Origin: Thermoplasmata archaeon
Lineage (GTDB): Archaea > Thermoplasmatota > Thermoplasmata > Methanomassiliicoccales > Methanomethylophilaceae
Length of the DNA stretch: 64,000 bases
Assembly: GCA_015063165.1 (NCBI GenBank)
Contig: SUSZ01000007.1
Location: forward strand, 1 to 64,000
Direction: 5' to 3'
Shown here: in pieces, positions 54,383 through 63,062 of the stretch
How positions within the stretch are numbered: the stretch's first letter is position 1
Layout of the letters: the number at the start of each line of letters is the position of its first letter
Made by a program: the position numbers and the translations under genes
The notes under the pieces: model-generated
The model's database searches: none
The model's input: only the letters and a program-made list of their open reading frames with translations
What the model was told of the DNA's origin: nothing

Positions 54383-54912
54383 TGCTGGTGGCTATAACCG
54401 GCACCCCTGGGACGGGAAAGACCTCCGTGGCCGCGGAGATCCGTTCGAGAGGCTATGAGGTCGTCGATCTTGGGAAGCACATCCGCGAGCATGGGCTCCT
54501 CGGTGAGCTGGACGAGGCCAGGGACACCCATGAGGTGGACCTCGACCTCCTAAACGACTCCCTCGAGGAGTACCGCTCCGGCGAGGGCGTCGTGTTCATG
54601 GAGGGGCACCTGTCCCATTTCATGGACTGCAGGAGCATAGTGGTGCTCAGGTGCCATCCCGGCGTCCTGGCCGAGAGGCTCAGAGCCAGAGGATACAGCG
54701 AGGAGAAGGTCCGCGAGAACGTCCAGTCGGAGGTGCTCGACGTCATACTGTGCGAGGCTACCGAATCGGACATCCCTGTCCATGAGGTAGACTGCACGTC
54801 GGCCTCCATAAAGGATACAGCGGACGAGATACTGTCAATTGCCAGCGGCGAAGGGGAGGGACATCCTCCCGGAAGCGTCGACTGGTCTTCGGAGATGGAA
54901 AGATGGTTCTAG
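54382..54912 (+). CDS. AK6/Fap7-type adenylate kinase
   Basis: A 176-residue P-loop kinase: GTPGTGKTS at 7-15, a DLGKHIREHGLL segment, DTHEVDLD and a LID-like region RARGYSEEKVRENV, the AK6 order. AK6 converts AMP and ATP to ADP and in eukaryotes also helps mature 18S rRNA. After ahcY and the kinase it would complete return of adenosine to the ADP pool. It overlaps the next gene by ten bases. Confidence 0.85.
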   Translation: MLVAITGTPGTGKTSVAAEIRSRGYEVVDLGKHIREHGLLGELDEARDTHEVDLDLLNDSLEEYRSGEGVVFMEGHLSHFMDCRSIVVLRCHPGVLAERLRARGYSEEKVRENVQSEVLDVILCEATESDIPVHEVDCTSASIKDTADEILSIASGEGEGHPPGSVDWSSEMERWF

Positions 54913-55559
54913 ACGGGCAGAGAGCGAGGGCGGACTTCGCATTGGCCCCAGTGGCGAAGAGGCTCATCAACGTGAACCCCAACACGATCTCGTGGATAGG
55001 GCTCATCATAGCGCTTCTTTGCGGAGTGATATTCTATTTCAGCGCGTACGAGGGCAAGGAGTACCTCCTGCTTGTGGGCGCCGTGGCGGTCATCGTGTCG
55101 GGGTACTTCGATGCCCTGGACGGGAAGATCGCCAAGCTGGCCGGGAAGGCCTCCCGCAAGGGGGACTACCTGGACCACGTGTTCGACAGGTACGCCGACG
55201 TGTTCATGATCGGCGGAGTGGCGTTCAGCGCCTGGTGCAACCCCTATCTGGGCATGCTAGCGCTCATCGGAGTGCTGCTGACCTCGTACATGGGAACGCA
55301 GGCCCAGGCTATCGGGGCGCCTCGCCTGTACGCGGGTCTGCTAGGACGCGCCGACAGGGTCGTGCTCTCCACGATATTCCCGATAATCCAGTACGTCATG
55401 ATGGCTGTCGGGTACGGGTCCTTCGAGGTGTTCGGGTTCGACATCAACTGGCTCGAGATCATGATGCTGTGGTTCGCCGTCGTAGGCAACCTCACCGCGA
55501 TCCAGAGGGCTATAATCACCTGGAACAACCTCAGCAAAGAGGATTCTGCCAAGAAATAA
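54903..55559 (+). CDS. CDP-alcohol phosphatidyltransferase (archaeal phospholipid synthase)
   Basis: A 218-residue membrane enzyme with about six helices. The catalytic motif is D70-x-x-D73-G74-x-x-A77-K78-(8)-G87-(3)-D91-(3)-D95; Lys78 stands where most members have Arg. It probably attaches a polar alcohol such as inositol phosphate to CDP-archaeol. Placed last in the operon and convergent with priL. Confidence 0.85.
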   Translation: MVLDGQRARADFALAPVAKRLINVNPNTISWIGLIIALLCGVIFYFSAYEGKEYLLLVGAVAVIVSGYFDALDGKIAKLAGKASRKGDYLDHVFDRYADVFMIGGVAFSAWCNPYLGMLALIGVLLTSYMGTQAQAIGAPRLYAGLLGRADRVVLSTIFPIIQYVMMAVGYGSFEVFGFDINWLEIMMLWFAVVGNLTAIQRAIITWNNLSKEDSAKK

Positions 55560-55565
55560 GTTCCT

Positions 55566-55620
55566 CGGATCGGTTCCGATCGGTTCGTCTATCAGTTCGG
55601 AACCGGTTCGGAACCAGTTC
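55566..55620. repeat. GGTTCC/GGAACC repeat cluster between convergent genes
   Basis: Interleaved direct and inverted copies of CGGTTC and CGGAACC (TCGGTTCCGATCGGTTCG, then TTCGGAACCGGTTCGGAACC) fill the gap between the phospholipid synthase and priL. They can fold into several alternative hairpins and probably act as a shared terminator. Confidence 0.5.
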
Positions 55621-56653
55621 ATTGGCTCGGTTTCTTGTCGAAGGGTTTTCCGGACTTTATCCTGTAGTAGTTCAGCGGGTGATGGATCTTCTCGCAGAGC
55701 TTGTCCGGCTCGTAGCAGAGGCCATTGGTCTTCATCGTCTTGCACTCCGGCGGGGTGTACGGGTCGTTGCCGTTGAGCTCCCCGGTGATATGCTTGATCT
55801 GGTACTCCGACTTGGACTCGTCGAAGTCCGGGGATTCCGAGAATATCTTGATAATGGCGTCGTAGTCGAGGCCCAGGGCGCTCATGAAAGTCACGAGGGC
55901 GAACCTTCCGCTATGGGGCAGGTTAATCCCTTTCAAGGAGGCGTCCAGCAGGTGCTTCACACAGGGCGGGAGGTACTCGTCCCTCATCCCCTCGCCTCTG
56001 GTCGGGCTCATCCTCATCTTGGCCTCGTCCAGAGCCATCTTCACGACCGCGGCGTCCTTCTCGAGGTACTGGCGCATCTCCTCCGGTGGCAGGAGCGGCA
56101 GCTCGGACTCTATCTTGTCCTGGAGCGCGTTCTGCATGAGGCGGTTGAACTTCTCCTTCGGAAGATGGACGATCCCGCTCCTGACGTCGCTGTTGATGAG
56201 CTTCCAGTCCACGCTCTTGAGCCTGCTGGCCAGCATGAGGTAGTCGGCGAATCCCATGTGCATGACGCCGTCGGAGTCCGTCGAAGCCTTGAATCCCAGC
56301 TCGTCCGAGACGTCCAGTATGGTCTGGTGGTCCTCTCCCGAGAGGATCTTGTTCATGCGGACGGCTTCCCCGAGGGCGTACCTCTTGGTCAGGTAGCGGT
56401 CCCATATGACGGACACGAGCATCCTGGCGTAAGGGTACGACATGACCTCCATCAGGCAGTCGTAATCCTTCATGAGAGGCTTGTAGACCACCTCTCCGGT
56501 GTTTATCGCGTCCAGGACGCGCTCCCTTCCGCGCATGCGGGCCGGAGAGAATCCCTCGGATGTCAGGAGGTCCTCTAGGTCGACGGAGTTCTCCGCCACG
56601 AATCCGGCGGCCTCCTTTAGGAATGGGAACTTCGCTGACAGCCTCGCGTCCAT
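55619..56653 (-). CDS. priL: DNA primase large subunit PriL
   Basis: A 344-residue primase regulatory subunit. The N-terminal helical domain contacts PriS; the C-terminal domain has four cysteines for a 4Fe-4S cluster (PPCVKHL near 242, TPPECKTM near 310, NGLCYEP near 319 and KLCEKIHHPLNYY near 326). It assists primer initiation. It lies 50 kb from priS, so the two subunits are not in one operon. Confidence 0.93.
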   Translation of the reverse strand: MDARLSAKFPFLKEAAGFVAENSVDLEDLLTSEGFSPARMRGRERVLDAINTGEVVYKPLMKDYDCLMEVMSYPYARMLVSVIWDRYLTKRYALGEAVRMNKILSGEDHQTILDVSDELGFKASTDSDGVMHMGFADYLMLASRLKSVDWKLINSDVRSGIVHLPKEKFNRLMQNALQDKIESELPLLPPEEMRQYLEKDAAVVKMALDEAKMRMSPTRGEGMRDEYLPPCVKHLLDASLKGINLPHSGRFALVTFMSALGLDYDAIIKIFSESPDFDESKSEYQIKHITGELNGNDPYTPPECKTMKTNGLCYEPDKLCEKIHHPLNYYRIKSGKPFDKKPSQ

Positions 56654-56766
56654 GCTGCCGGATACGTCTCTTGATAGAATACCCTTTTCGGAAGGTTGGG
56701 GCAGGGTTAATCGTGGCGTGCGTGCACGGACCGGGTTAATAAGGTGGAAATATAGGTCGAGAACGC

Positions 56767-57960
56767 ATGAGGAAGGAGATCGTCGACGACATGAGGCGCG
56801 ACCAGCGTTTCAAGTCGATCATGCTGGATACGCGTGTTCTGTCCAGGGTGATAGGCATCTTCGTTCCTGAGCTCGGGGGCATAAGCCCGGAAGAGATCGC
56901 GGAGATGCGCAAGAACGGCGATATCGTTCCCGTAAGCACGGAGCTGGTGTCTGCCAAGAGATCGATGTCGGCCGATGTCGTCTACAGCATCAGTCATCCC
57001 GGAGGCGAAAAAGCGTTGCTGGACATCGAGGGGCAGCTGTACAGGAAGCCCGGGGACACGGATTACAACAGGGCTCTGGCTTATGCTGTGAAGTTATTGG
57101 AAGACCAGAGAGGAAGCCCCGAATGGGTGGATTATGGAAGCCTGCGCAAGGTGTATTCGGCTTGGGTCATGCTCGATCCTCATGCTGACGAGCGCAACTC
57201 CGTTGTTAGGTATCGGTTGAAAGGGGAATTGGACACTGTTGACCACGTTCCGGAGATACCTGAGCTGGACAAGCTGGAGATCGTCAGAGTAGGCATCGGG
57301 GATCCATCCGAAGCGGAGTCCTAGGAGTCCTACATCCTCGATCTACTGTTCTGGACAGGAAGATGGGACGAGGAGCGCGAGTTAACTCTGAGGCAAGTCT
57401 TTAAGTTGAGCGCGCAAGATGATATTCTGTTGGTGAACAGCAGGGGTGTGAACATGAATCTCGACGAGGAGTTCGTGGAGCATTGGACGAGCATAGGAAG
57501 GGCCGAAGGAAAAGCCGAAGGAAAGGCTGAAGGAGAGGCCGAAGGAGAGGCAAGAGAGAGGGAGAAGGCTCGTCTCAGGATGATCGAGGCGTACGCGCTC
57601 TCCGTCCGCAGGGTCATCGAGGAGATGGGGGCTACGCTGGATTCTGCCATGAGGATAGTTCCGCAGGATATAGAGGATGACGTCAGGGCCCGTGTCGTCG
57701 CCCAGATGCGATCGGGTGGGTGTGAACATGAATCTCGACGAGGAGTTCGTGGAGCATTGGACGAGCATCGGAAAAGCCGAAGGAAAGGCAGAAGGAGAGG
57801 CAAGAGGGAGAAGGCTCGTCTCAGGATGATCGAGGCGTACGCGCTCTCCGTCCGCAGGGTCATGGACGACATGGGCGTCACCTTAGATGCCGCTATTAGA
57901 ATAGTGCCGCAGGACATAGCCGAGGATGTACGGATTATCGTCGTCGCACGTACTGATCGA
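56767..57960 (+). pseudogene. Broken Rpn/PD-(D/E)XK-type nuclease with duplicated tail
   Basis: The first open frame (56767-57324, 185 codons) resembles the N-terminal part of Rpn/PDDEXK_2 transposase-like nucleases (FKSIMLDTRVLSRVIG, DVVYSISHP, EKALLDIEGQ). A frame break near 57324 shifts to a second frame reading SYILDLLFWTGRWDEERELT, then MNLDEEFVEHWTSIGRAEGKAE and a Glu/Gly/Ala-rich linker, ending with RLRMIEAYALSVRRV. The tail is then repeated once, out of frame. The gene is therefore disrupted, though short peptides could still be made. Confidence 0.65.
57447..57959 (+). repeat. Tandem duplication of the Rpn-like gene tail
   Basis: The sequence TGTGAACATGAATCTCGACG recurs at 57447 and 57721, an offset of 274 bp, and both copies run on through the acidic linker to IVPQDI. 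The second copy lost part of the GAAGGA-type linker repeat. Since 274 is not a multiple of three, the second copy is read out of frame at first and re-enters frame after the linker deletion. Confidence 0.8.
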
Positions 57961-57968
57961 GGCAGCCG

Positions 57969-59579
57969 TCAAAACGTCACGATATCGCGAAGCCTTTCTA
58001 TCACGGTCGGGTCGTCTATTGCTCTGCTTATGTCATCTAGATTTCTGAACGGTCTTTCAATGACCAGTTTAGCGGCTCTTTTCTTTCCGATTCCAGGCAG
58101 AGCCTCCAGGGCCCCCAGCGGCATCTTGTTTATGTCGAACGGGTAGGTGATGCCCGTGATCGAGCGGAATCCCCATTCCGTCACGAAGATGTCGTACGGC
58201 TTCTCTATATCCAGCCTGTAAGGGACACCGACAAGAAGAGGATATGAGCCGATCTGTCTTCCGAAGGTCACGTTGCCGTCGTTCAGCTCCATGTACACGT
58301 CTTTGAGGATGGTTCCGTAGGGGACCATGCGTTCGAGCATGGCACGGTCGATCTCCTCGCGGACCTCCTCTTTGAACTTCTTGAAGGTCTTCTGGTTTAC
58401 CTTCACATTGAATTCGCGTCTTATCGGAAGGACCTGACGGATGTTGATGCGCCTTATCATCAGCCCCTCGTCGCGGACCTTCCTGAGGAAATCCAGGTCC
58501 ATGCCGTAGGTGGACTTCGTCTCCCCGTCCAGACCGCAGATTATGTTGATCCCGGGGAGCAGCTTCGGCATCCCTCTCTCGCCTCTCTTCCCTCCGACCT
58601 CGTTGATCATTCTGATCGCATCCAGGACCTGGTCGGATGTGCTGTTGAGATTGTTCTCGATGACCACCCTGGGGTCGGCCGTCTCCATCCCCAGAGCCAG
58701 GACGTTCCCGTCGGTGCAATGTTTCGCTATGCTCTCCAGGACCTTGCGGGATTCCTCCGGATAGGCGGAGATCACCGCAGGGTTGGCGTTATCCACGTGT
58801 ATGGTGTCGAAGCCCATCGCATGGAGTCCGGAGAACAGCTTCTCCACGGCTTCCGGATTGGGTCTCGGCACAGGAGAGTCGTCCAGGGACCCATACGAGA
58901 CGATGCAGGTCTGCCCGCCGACCCTTATGTTCCTCACACCGAGGTCCCTGAGCTTCTTCGCCTCGGCCAGCACGTCTTCGGGGGATCTCATCAGCGGTTT
59001 TCCTTTGAGGGCTTCGATGCAGTAGGAGCATCCTCCGGTGGAGTATCTGTGGCATCCGCGGTACGTCTCTATCTCGGCCACGAGAGGCTCCGGGAAGTCC
59101 TGATGTTGCGTCACTATGTTCGCACCGAGCATCATCCACCGGTTCCATTCGTCGAGGGTGCGGAGCCTCTCCCCTACTTCTTTCCCGGCCATTCCGTCGT
59201 AGAGGGATGCTGCGAGGTCCTTCTTGATGACGAAGTCGAAGGCTTTCGCCTCTTCGGTGTCCGCTGCAGAGCCGCTGATGAGGCGCCAACCCTTCAGCTT
59301 CGGGAAGATGTTGCGGAGCTCCTTGGTGGACATCGGCATGGAGCGGAGATACTTTCCAGGGACGGTGTTCCCCGACAAGACCGCTGTGACATCTGCATCT
59401 GGTATCTCCTTTCCCTGGCGGATCATGTCGATGGAGATGTATTCGACCCTGTCTGCTCCAGCATCGATCGCCGCTCCCGCTATGGAGCGTATCATGGGCG
59501 AGATGTAGGGCGGGACCCCGAGGGCCGCAGGGTCGTCTATGTAACCGTCGATGAGGACTACGGAGATCTCGTTCTCCAT
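57969..59579 (-). CDS. Radical SAM protein with C-terminal helix-hairpin-helix
   Basis: A 536-residue protein. The cluster motif is spaced Cys-x7-Cys-x2-Cys (CHRYSTGGCSYC near 174-185) rather than the usual Cys-x3-Cys-x2-Cys. A SAM-binding Gly-rich segment (IRVGGQTCIVSYG) follows, and the C-terminus has a helix-hairpin-helix motif LGALEALPGIGKKRAAKLV, suggesting nucleic-acid contact. Such archaeal proteins are conserved but uncharacterised. A TATA-like TTTATATCC lies about 20 bases before the ATG on the minus strand, so the message is nearly leaderless. Confidence 0.8.
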   Translation of the reverse strand: MENEISVVLIDGYIDDPAALGVPPYISPMIRSIAGAAIDAGADRVEYISIDMIRQGKEIPDADVTAVLSGNTVPGKYLRSMPMSTKELRNIFPKLKGWRLISGSAADTEEAKAFDFVIKKDLAASLYDGMAGKEVGERLRTLDEWNRWMMLGANIVTQHQDFPEPLVAEIETYRGCHRYSTGGCSYCIEALKGKPLMRSPEDVLAEAKKLRDLGVRNIRVGGQTCIVSYGSLDDSPVPRPNPEAVEKLFSGLHAMGFDTIHVDNANPAVISAYPEESRKVLESIAKHCTDGNVLALGMETADPRVVIENNLNSTSDQVLDAIRMINEVGGKRGERGMPKLLPGINIICGLDGETKSTYGMDLDFLRKVRDEGLMIRRINIRQVLPIRREFNVKVNQKTFKKFKEEVREEIDRAMLERMVPYGTILKDVYMELNDGNVTFGRQIGSYPLLVGVPYRLDIEKPYDIFVTEWGFRSITGITYPFDINKMPLGALEALPGIGKKRAAKLVIERPFRNLDDISRAIDDPTVIERLRDIVTF

Positions 59580-59797
59580 GAACCTCCATGCTCTGCTGGA
59601 TATAAAGGTGGTCGGCTCGAGCCGGACGAGGAGAAACTCTTGCGCACGGTTCCAAGAGGAGGGTCCCTTGTATGGGGGAAGCCTTCATTTCGACTAGGGT
59701 TGTACGTTTTTCTGATAATGATATAAACTAAAAGAGCGCCATCAGTCTTAGAAGATATAAATCCGACAAACGACGGTGATGCATATGCGGAGCCTTT

Positions 59798-60355
59798 TTG
59801 GCAGAAGAGAAGATATCCGATCTGGACAGGATTCTGGGGGCCCCTAGGGGAGCCATCCTCTACATGATGGCGGTGATGATCGTTCCTTACATCATATCCC
59901 GTCTCAACATATTCGTCGATACCGCCTGGGTGGCCGAGCTGGGCCCGGACGCCGTCACGGCGGCGTCCGTGGTCAAGCCGCTGTACTTCATCATATCCTG
60001 CGTCGGGGTCGGATTCGGAATAGGGGCTTCCGCATGCATATCGTGCTATATCGGACGCAAGAAGATCGAGAGAGTGGAGGATATAGCCACCAACGCGGTC
60101 CTATGCGGCATATTCATCTCGGTCGGCATATCTTTGATTCTCTTGGTGTTCATCGGTCCGATCCTCTATATCATAGGGGCCGAGAACGTCCAGGAGCAGG
60201 CTAGGGAGTACATGTTCCCGCTGAGCACATGCGCATCCATCCTCATAAGCTCAGGAATACTGGCCAGCATCCTCAAGGCCGAAGGCGCAGCAAAGAAGGT
60301 CATGGTCTCCGTCCTGCTCGGCGCCGTCGTGAACATTGTCCTGGACCCGACATGA
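59798..60355 (+). CDS. MATE-family transporter, N-terminal half
   Basis: 185 codons covering about the first five helices of a MATE (NorM/DinF) exporter, ending NIVLDPT where intact proteins continue into LGLGIAGAAWA. The stop TGA overlaps the ATG of the second half (ATGA, 60352-60355). One missing base would restore a single 12-helix protein, so this is either a frameshift mutation or a coupled two-piece transporter. TTG start at 59798 with CGGAG five bases upstream; TATA-like GATATAAAT at about 59754. Confidence 0.7.
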   Translation: MAEEKISDLDRILGAPRGAILYMMAVMIVPYIISRLNIFVDTAWVAELGPDAVTAASVVKPLYFIISCVGVGFGIGASACISCYIGRKKIERVEDIATNAVLCGIFISVGISLILLVFIGPILYIIGAENVQEQAREYMFPLSTCASILISSGILASILKAEGAAKKVMVSVLLGAVVNIVLDPT

Positions 60356-61179
60356 TATTCACCTTGGGCCTCGGCATAGCCGGAGCGGCATGGGCGACCA
60401 GCATATCCAGCATGTGCACGATCCTGCTGATCTACTACTGGTACTACACCGGCAGGACCTGTCTGAGGCTGAGGATCATAAGACGTCCCGAGAGGAGCAG
60501 TGTCAGGGAGATACTGTCAATAGCGACCCCCAGGGCGTTGGAGGAGTTCAGCTCGGGGGTGTTCCTCCTGCTGCAGAGGATGATCATAATGCTGGTCGCC
60601 GGGTCGGAGGCGGTCATGATGCATACCCTGGCGTTCCTGTATCTGGACCTGCTGATGGTCATACCGGACGCGCTGGGGTCCTCCGCCCTTACGGTGGGGT
60701 CGGCATGCATCGGCCAGAGGGACCAGGAGAAGCTCGACAGAGGGGTCAAGTTCACTGTTTATCTCGGTTTCGGGATTCCTCTGATAATGTCGCTGGTGCT
60801 CTTCATGTTCCCGGAGCAGCTCATGGCGATATTCATCAATTCTGAGACGGAGCCCTTCAAAGAGGAGATAATCTGGGCCACCAGGCTGTACTCCCTCCTC
60901 CTGCCGTTCTATGTGATGACCAAGATAACCTCGTATCTCCTGCAGGTGATCAGGAAATCGAAGCTATCCGCATCCTTCAACGTGCTGATAGGGGTGGTCA
61001 AGACCTTGTTCAACGTGATGCCCTTGGTCCTGGGGCTGTACACCTTCGAGGCCGTCGTCTGGAGCATCGCGGGAGGATACCTGGCAGCGGCTGTGATAAT
61101 GATGCTGGTGACGGTCATCCAATACAGGAAGTTCGACATAAACAGCCTGGACCTCGAGCCAGTGAAGGCGCGAAGCTGA
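60352..61179 (+). CDS. MATE-family transporter, C-terminal half
   Basis: 275 codons beginning MIFTLGLGIAGAAWATSISSM, the direct continuation of the N-terminal half, with about seven further helices. MATE proteins export cationic drugs or metabolites in exchange for Na+ or H+. The ATG overlaps the stop of the first half by four bases, allowing reinitiation. No independent ribosome binding site is evident. Both halves look well conserved, arguing against old decay. Confidence 0.7.
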   Translation: MIFTLGLGIAGAAWATSISSMCTILLIYYWYYTGRTCLRLRIIRRPERSSVREILSIATPRALEEFSSGVFLLLQRMIIMLVAGSEAVMMHTLAFLYLDLLMVIPDALGSSALTVGSACIGQRDQEKLDRGVKFTVYLGFGIPLIMSLVLFMFPEQLMAIFINSETEPFKEEIIWATRLYSLLLPFYVMTKITSYLLQVIRKSKLSASFNVLIGVVKTLFNVMPLVLGLYTFEAVVWSIAGGYLAAAVIMMLVTVIQYRKFDINSLDLEPVKARS

Positions 61180-61639
61180 CGATCTAAGGCCTCAGTTAAG
61201 AAATGCACTGGCCACAGTACATGAACTGCCGAGGGCCGTGAAAAGCACATCGGCTGTGGCTTGACGCATTGGCTTCAAGGGATTTGCCGCCGGTGGGCGT
61301 CCGACGTAAGGGGTTCATTCAGAGTACGCCAGGCGCTTCCATCACGGCCGTTGCGATGAGGATCGCCGTCAGCATCATCATCGTGGCAATCCCTTTCTTC
61401 CTTGTGAACGTGCAGATGCTATCATGGAAATATGTTGGCTGGTAAACTTTTAAGGACAACCAATTATATAAGAAATCGAAAGGGATAGCGGTTTTTGCTA
61501 GGATGAATGCGTATTATTTGTAAATCGTAACGGTTCGCATGAAGTTCGTTGTGGGATTACATATAAATACAGTCATAAACATGCAATGCGATAGAATTCG
61601 AAAAACTTTTTACGAAATTCGTAGAAAAGGAGATTTCAA
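61180..61639. other. 460-bp intergenic region with a structured segment and promoter
   Basis: No intact gene is seen. The left part contains the structured segment described separately (61202-61270). TATA-like words lie at about 61468 (AATTATATAAG) and 61559-61567 (CATATAAAT); the latter, about 75 bases before the malic-enzyme start, is the likelier promoter, followed by AAAAGGAG as ribosome binding site. A fragment reading RKKGIATMMM on the minus strand resembles a pilin N-terminus but stops early. Confidence 0.5.
61202..61270 (+). ncRNA. Candidate structured RNA or 3 prime UTR element
   Basis: Nested pairings stack in order: AATGC/GCATT (61202-61206 with 61266-61270), GCCACA/TGTGGC (61211-61216 with 61255-61260), GCCGA/TCGGC, and GTG/CAC around a short A-rich loop. 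The strand is not certain. It begins 22 bases after the MATE stop and could be a terminator, an mRNA element or an independent small RNA. Confidence 0.35.
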
Positions 61640-62998
61640 ATGGCTGCTGAGAAGAAGGATTACAAGGATTTGACTCCCGAAGAGAGGCTCGAGAGGGCGC
61701 AGAAGCCCGGAAAGGACGCCATGGTCATGCACCCCTACTACGGCGGAAAGATCGAGGTCGTCCCCAAGGCATGTGTCAGGGATTTCAACGATTTCGCGAT
61801 CTGGTACTCGCCCGGTGTTGCGGAGCCTTGTAAGGACATCGCCAAGAACCCCGAGAAGGTCTATGAGCATACCTGGAAGTGGAACACCGTCGCCGTCGTT
61901 TCCGACGGAACCCGTGTCCTCGGACTAGGGGACATCGGTCCCGAAGCCGCCATGCCCGTCATGGAAGGAAAGGGAATGCTGTTCAAGTACCTCGGAGGGG
62001 TGGACTGCGTGCCTATCTGCCTGGACACCAAGGACCCCGAGAAGATCATCGAGACTGTCAGGCTGATCGCCCCCTCCTTCGGAGGAATCAACCTTGAGGA
62101 CATCTCCAACCCCAAGTGCTTCGACATCCTCGACGAGCTCAGGAGGGACTGCAAGATCCCGGTCTGGCACGACGACCAGCAGGGAACCGCCACCGTCGAG
62201 GTCGCGGGAGCCATCAACGCCATGAAGCTCGTCGGAAAGAAGCTCGAGGACGCCAACATCACCGTCATCGGAGCCGGAGCCGCTTCCATCGCCATCGCCA
62301 GGCTCATGCTCGCCACCGGATTCAAGCCCGAGAACATGTGCATGTGCGACTCCAAGGGAATCCTGAACCTTGAGAGGAAGGACGTCGAGGCCAGCTTCAA
62401 GCAGAAGTGGGAGATATGCAAGAAGACCAACGGAGCCGGAAAGACCGGAGGAATGAAGGAGGCCTTCAAGGACGCCGATATCGTCATCGCCGCCTCCAAG
62501 CCCGGACCCGGAACCATCCCGCCCGAGTACGTCGACCTCATGGCGGACGACCCTATCATATTCGCCACCGCCAACCCCATCCCCGAGATCTGGCCTTGGG
62601 AGGCCAAGGAGCACGGATGCAAGGTGTTCGCCACCGGAAGGTCCGACTTCCCCAACCAGGTCAACAACTCCATGGGATTCCCCGCCATCTTCCGCGGTGT
62701 GCTCGACGTGAGGGCAAAGACCATCACCGACGAGATGTGCATCGCCGCAGCCAGATCCCTCGCGAAGACCGCTGAGGAGAAGGGAATCAGCGAGGATTAC
62801 ATCGTCCCGACCATGTCCGAGACCAACGCCTTCATCGAGGAGGCTGTCGCGGTAGGACTCAAGGCCCAGGAGCAGGGAGTCGCGAGGCTCAAGCTCTCCG
62901 CGAAGGAGCTCCGCGACAAGGCGGAATTCATGATCAACAGGTCCAGGAGCCTCACCGCCAAGATGATGTCGGACGGCTTCATCAAGGAGTACCGCTGA
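61640..62998 (+). CDS. NAD(P)-dependent malic enzyme
   Basis: A 452-residue oxaloacetate-decarboxylating malate dehydrogenase of the short prokaryotic type. WYSPGVAEPCKDI, GLGDIGPEAAMPVMEGK and DDQQGTATV form the malic-enzyme motifs, and VIGAGAASIAIARLM the dinucleotide site. It converts malate to pyruvate and CO2 with reduction of NAD(P), giving pyruvate or reducing power. Monocistronic with its own promoter and a strong double terminator. Codons are strongly biased, suggesting high expression. Confidence 0.93.
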   Translation: MAAEKKDYKDLTPEERLERAQKPGKDAMVMHPYYGGKIEVVPKACVRDFNDFAIWYSPGVAEPCKDIAKNPEKVYEHTWKWNTVAVVSDGTRVLGLGDIGPEAAMPVMEGKGMLFKYLGGVDCVPICLDTKDPEKIIETVRLIAPSFGGINLEDISNPKCFDILDELRRDCKIPVWHDDQQGTATVEVAGAINAMKLVGKKLEDANITVIGAGAASIAIARLMLATGFKPENMCMCDSKGILNLERKDVEASFKQKWEICKKTNGAGKTGGMKEAFKDADIVIAASKPGPGTIPPEYVDLMADDPIIFATANPIPEIWPWEAKEHGCKVFATGRSDFPNQVNNSMGFPAIFRGVLDVRAKTITDEMCIAAARSLAKTAEEKGISEDYIVPTMSETNAFIEEAVAVGLKAQEQGVARLKLSAKELRDKAEFMINRSRSLTAKMMSDGFIKEYR

Positions 62999-63005
62999 TC
63001 ATCAA

Positions 63006-63047
63006 GGGGCTTCGGCCCCCTTTACCCCTTCGGGGTTCTTCTTTTTG
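63006..63047 (+). terminator. Double-hairpin terminator after malic enzyme
   Basis: GGGGC-TTCG-GCCCC (63006-63019) is followed by CCCC-TTC-GGGG (63025-63035) and TTCTTCTTTTTG. A clear intrinsic terminator, also available to the convergent LicD-family gene through its complementary strand. Confidence 0.75.
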
Positions 63048-63062
63048 AATAATTGTTCCTGA

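Noticed and set aside
57480-57560. GAAGGA-type short repeats considered as a CRISPR or satellite
   Set aside because: They are in-frame codon repeats of an acidic linker, without spacers. No CRISPR array is present in the window.
61319-61430. Pilin-like fragment (RKKGIATMMM...) on the minus strand
   Set aside because: It stops after about 20 hydrophobic residues and has no convincing start or ribosome binding site; it looks like chance or an old remnant.
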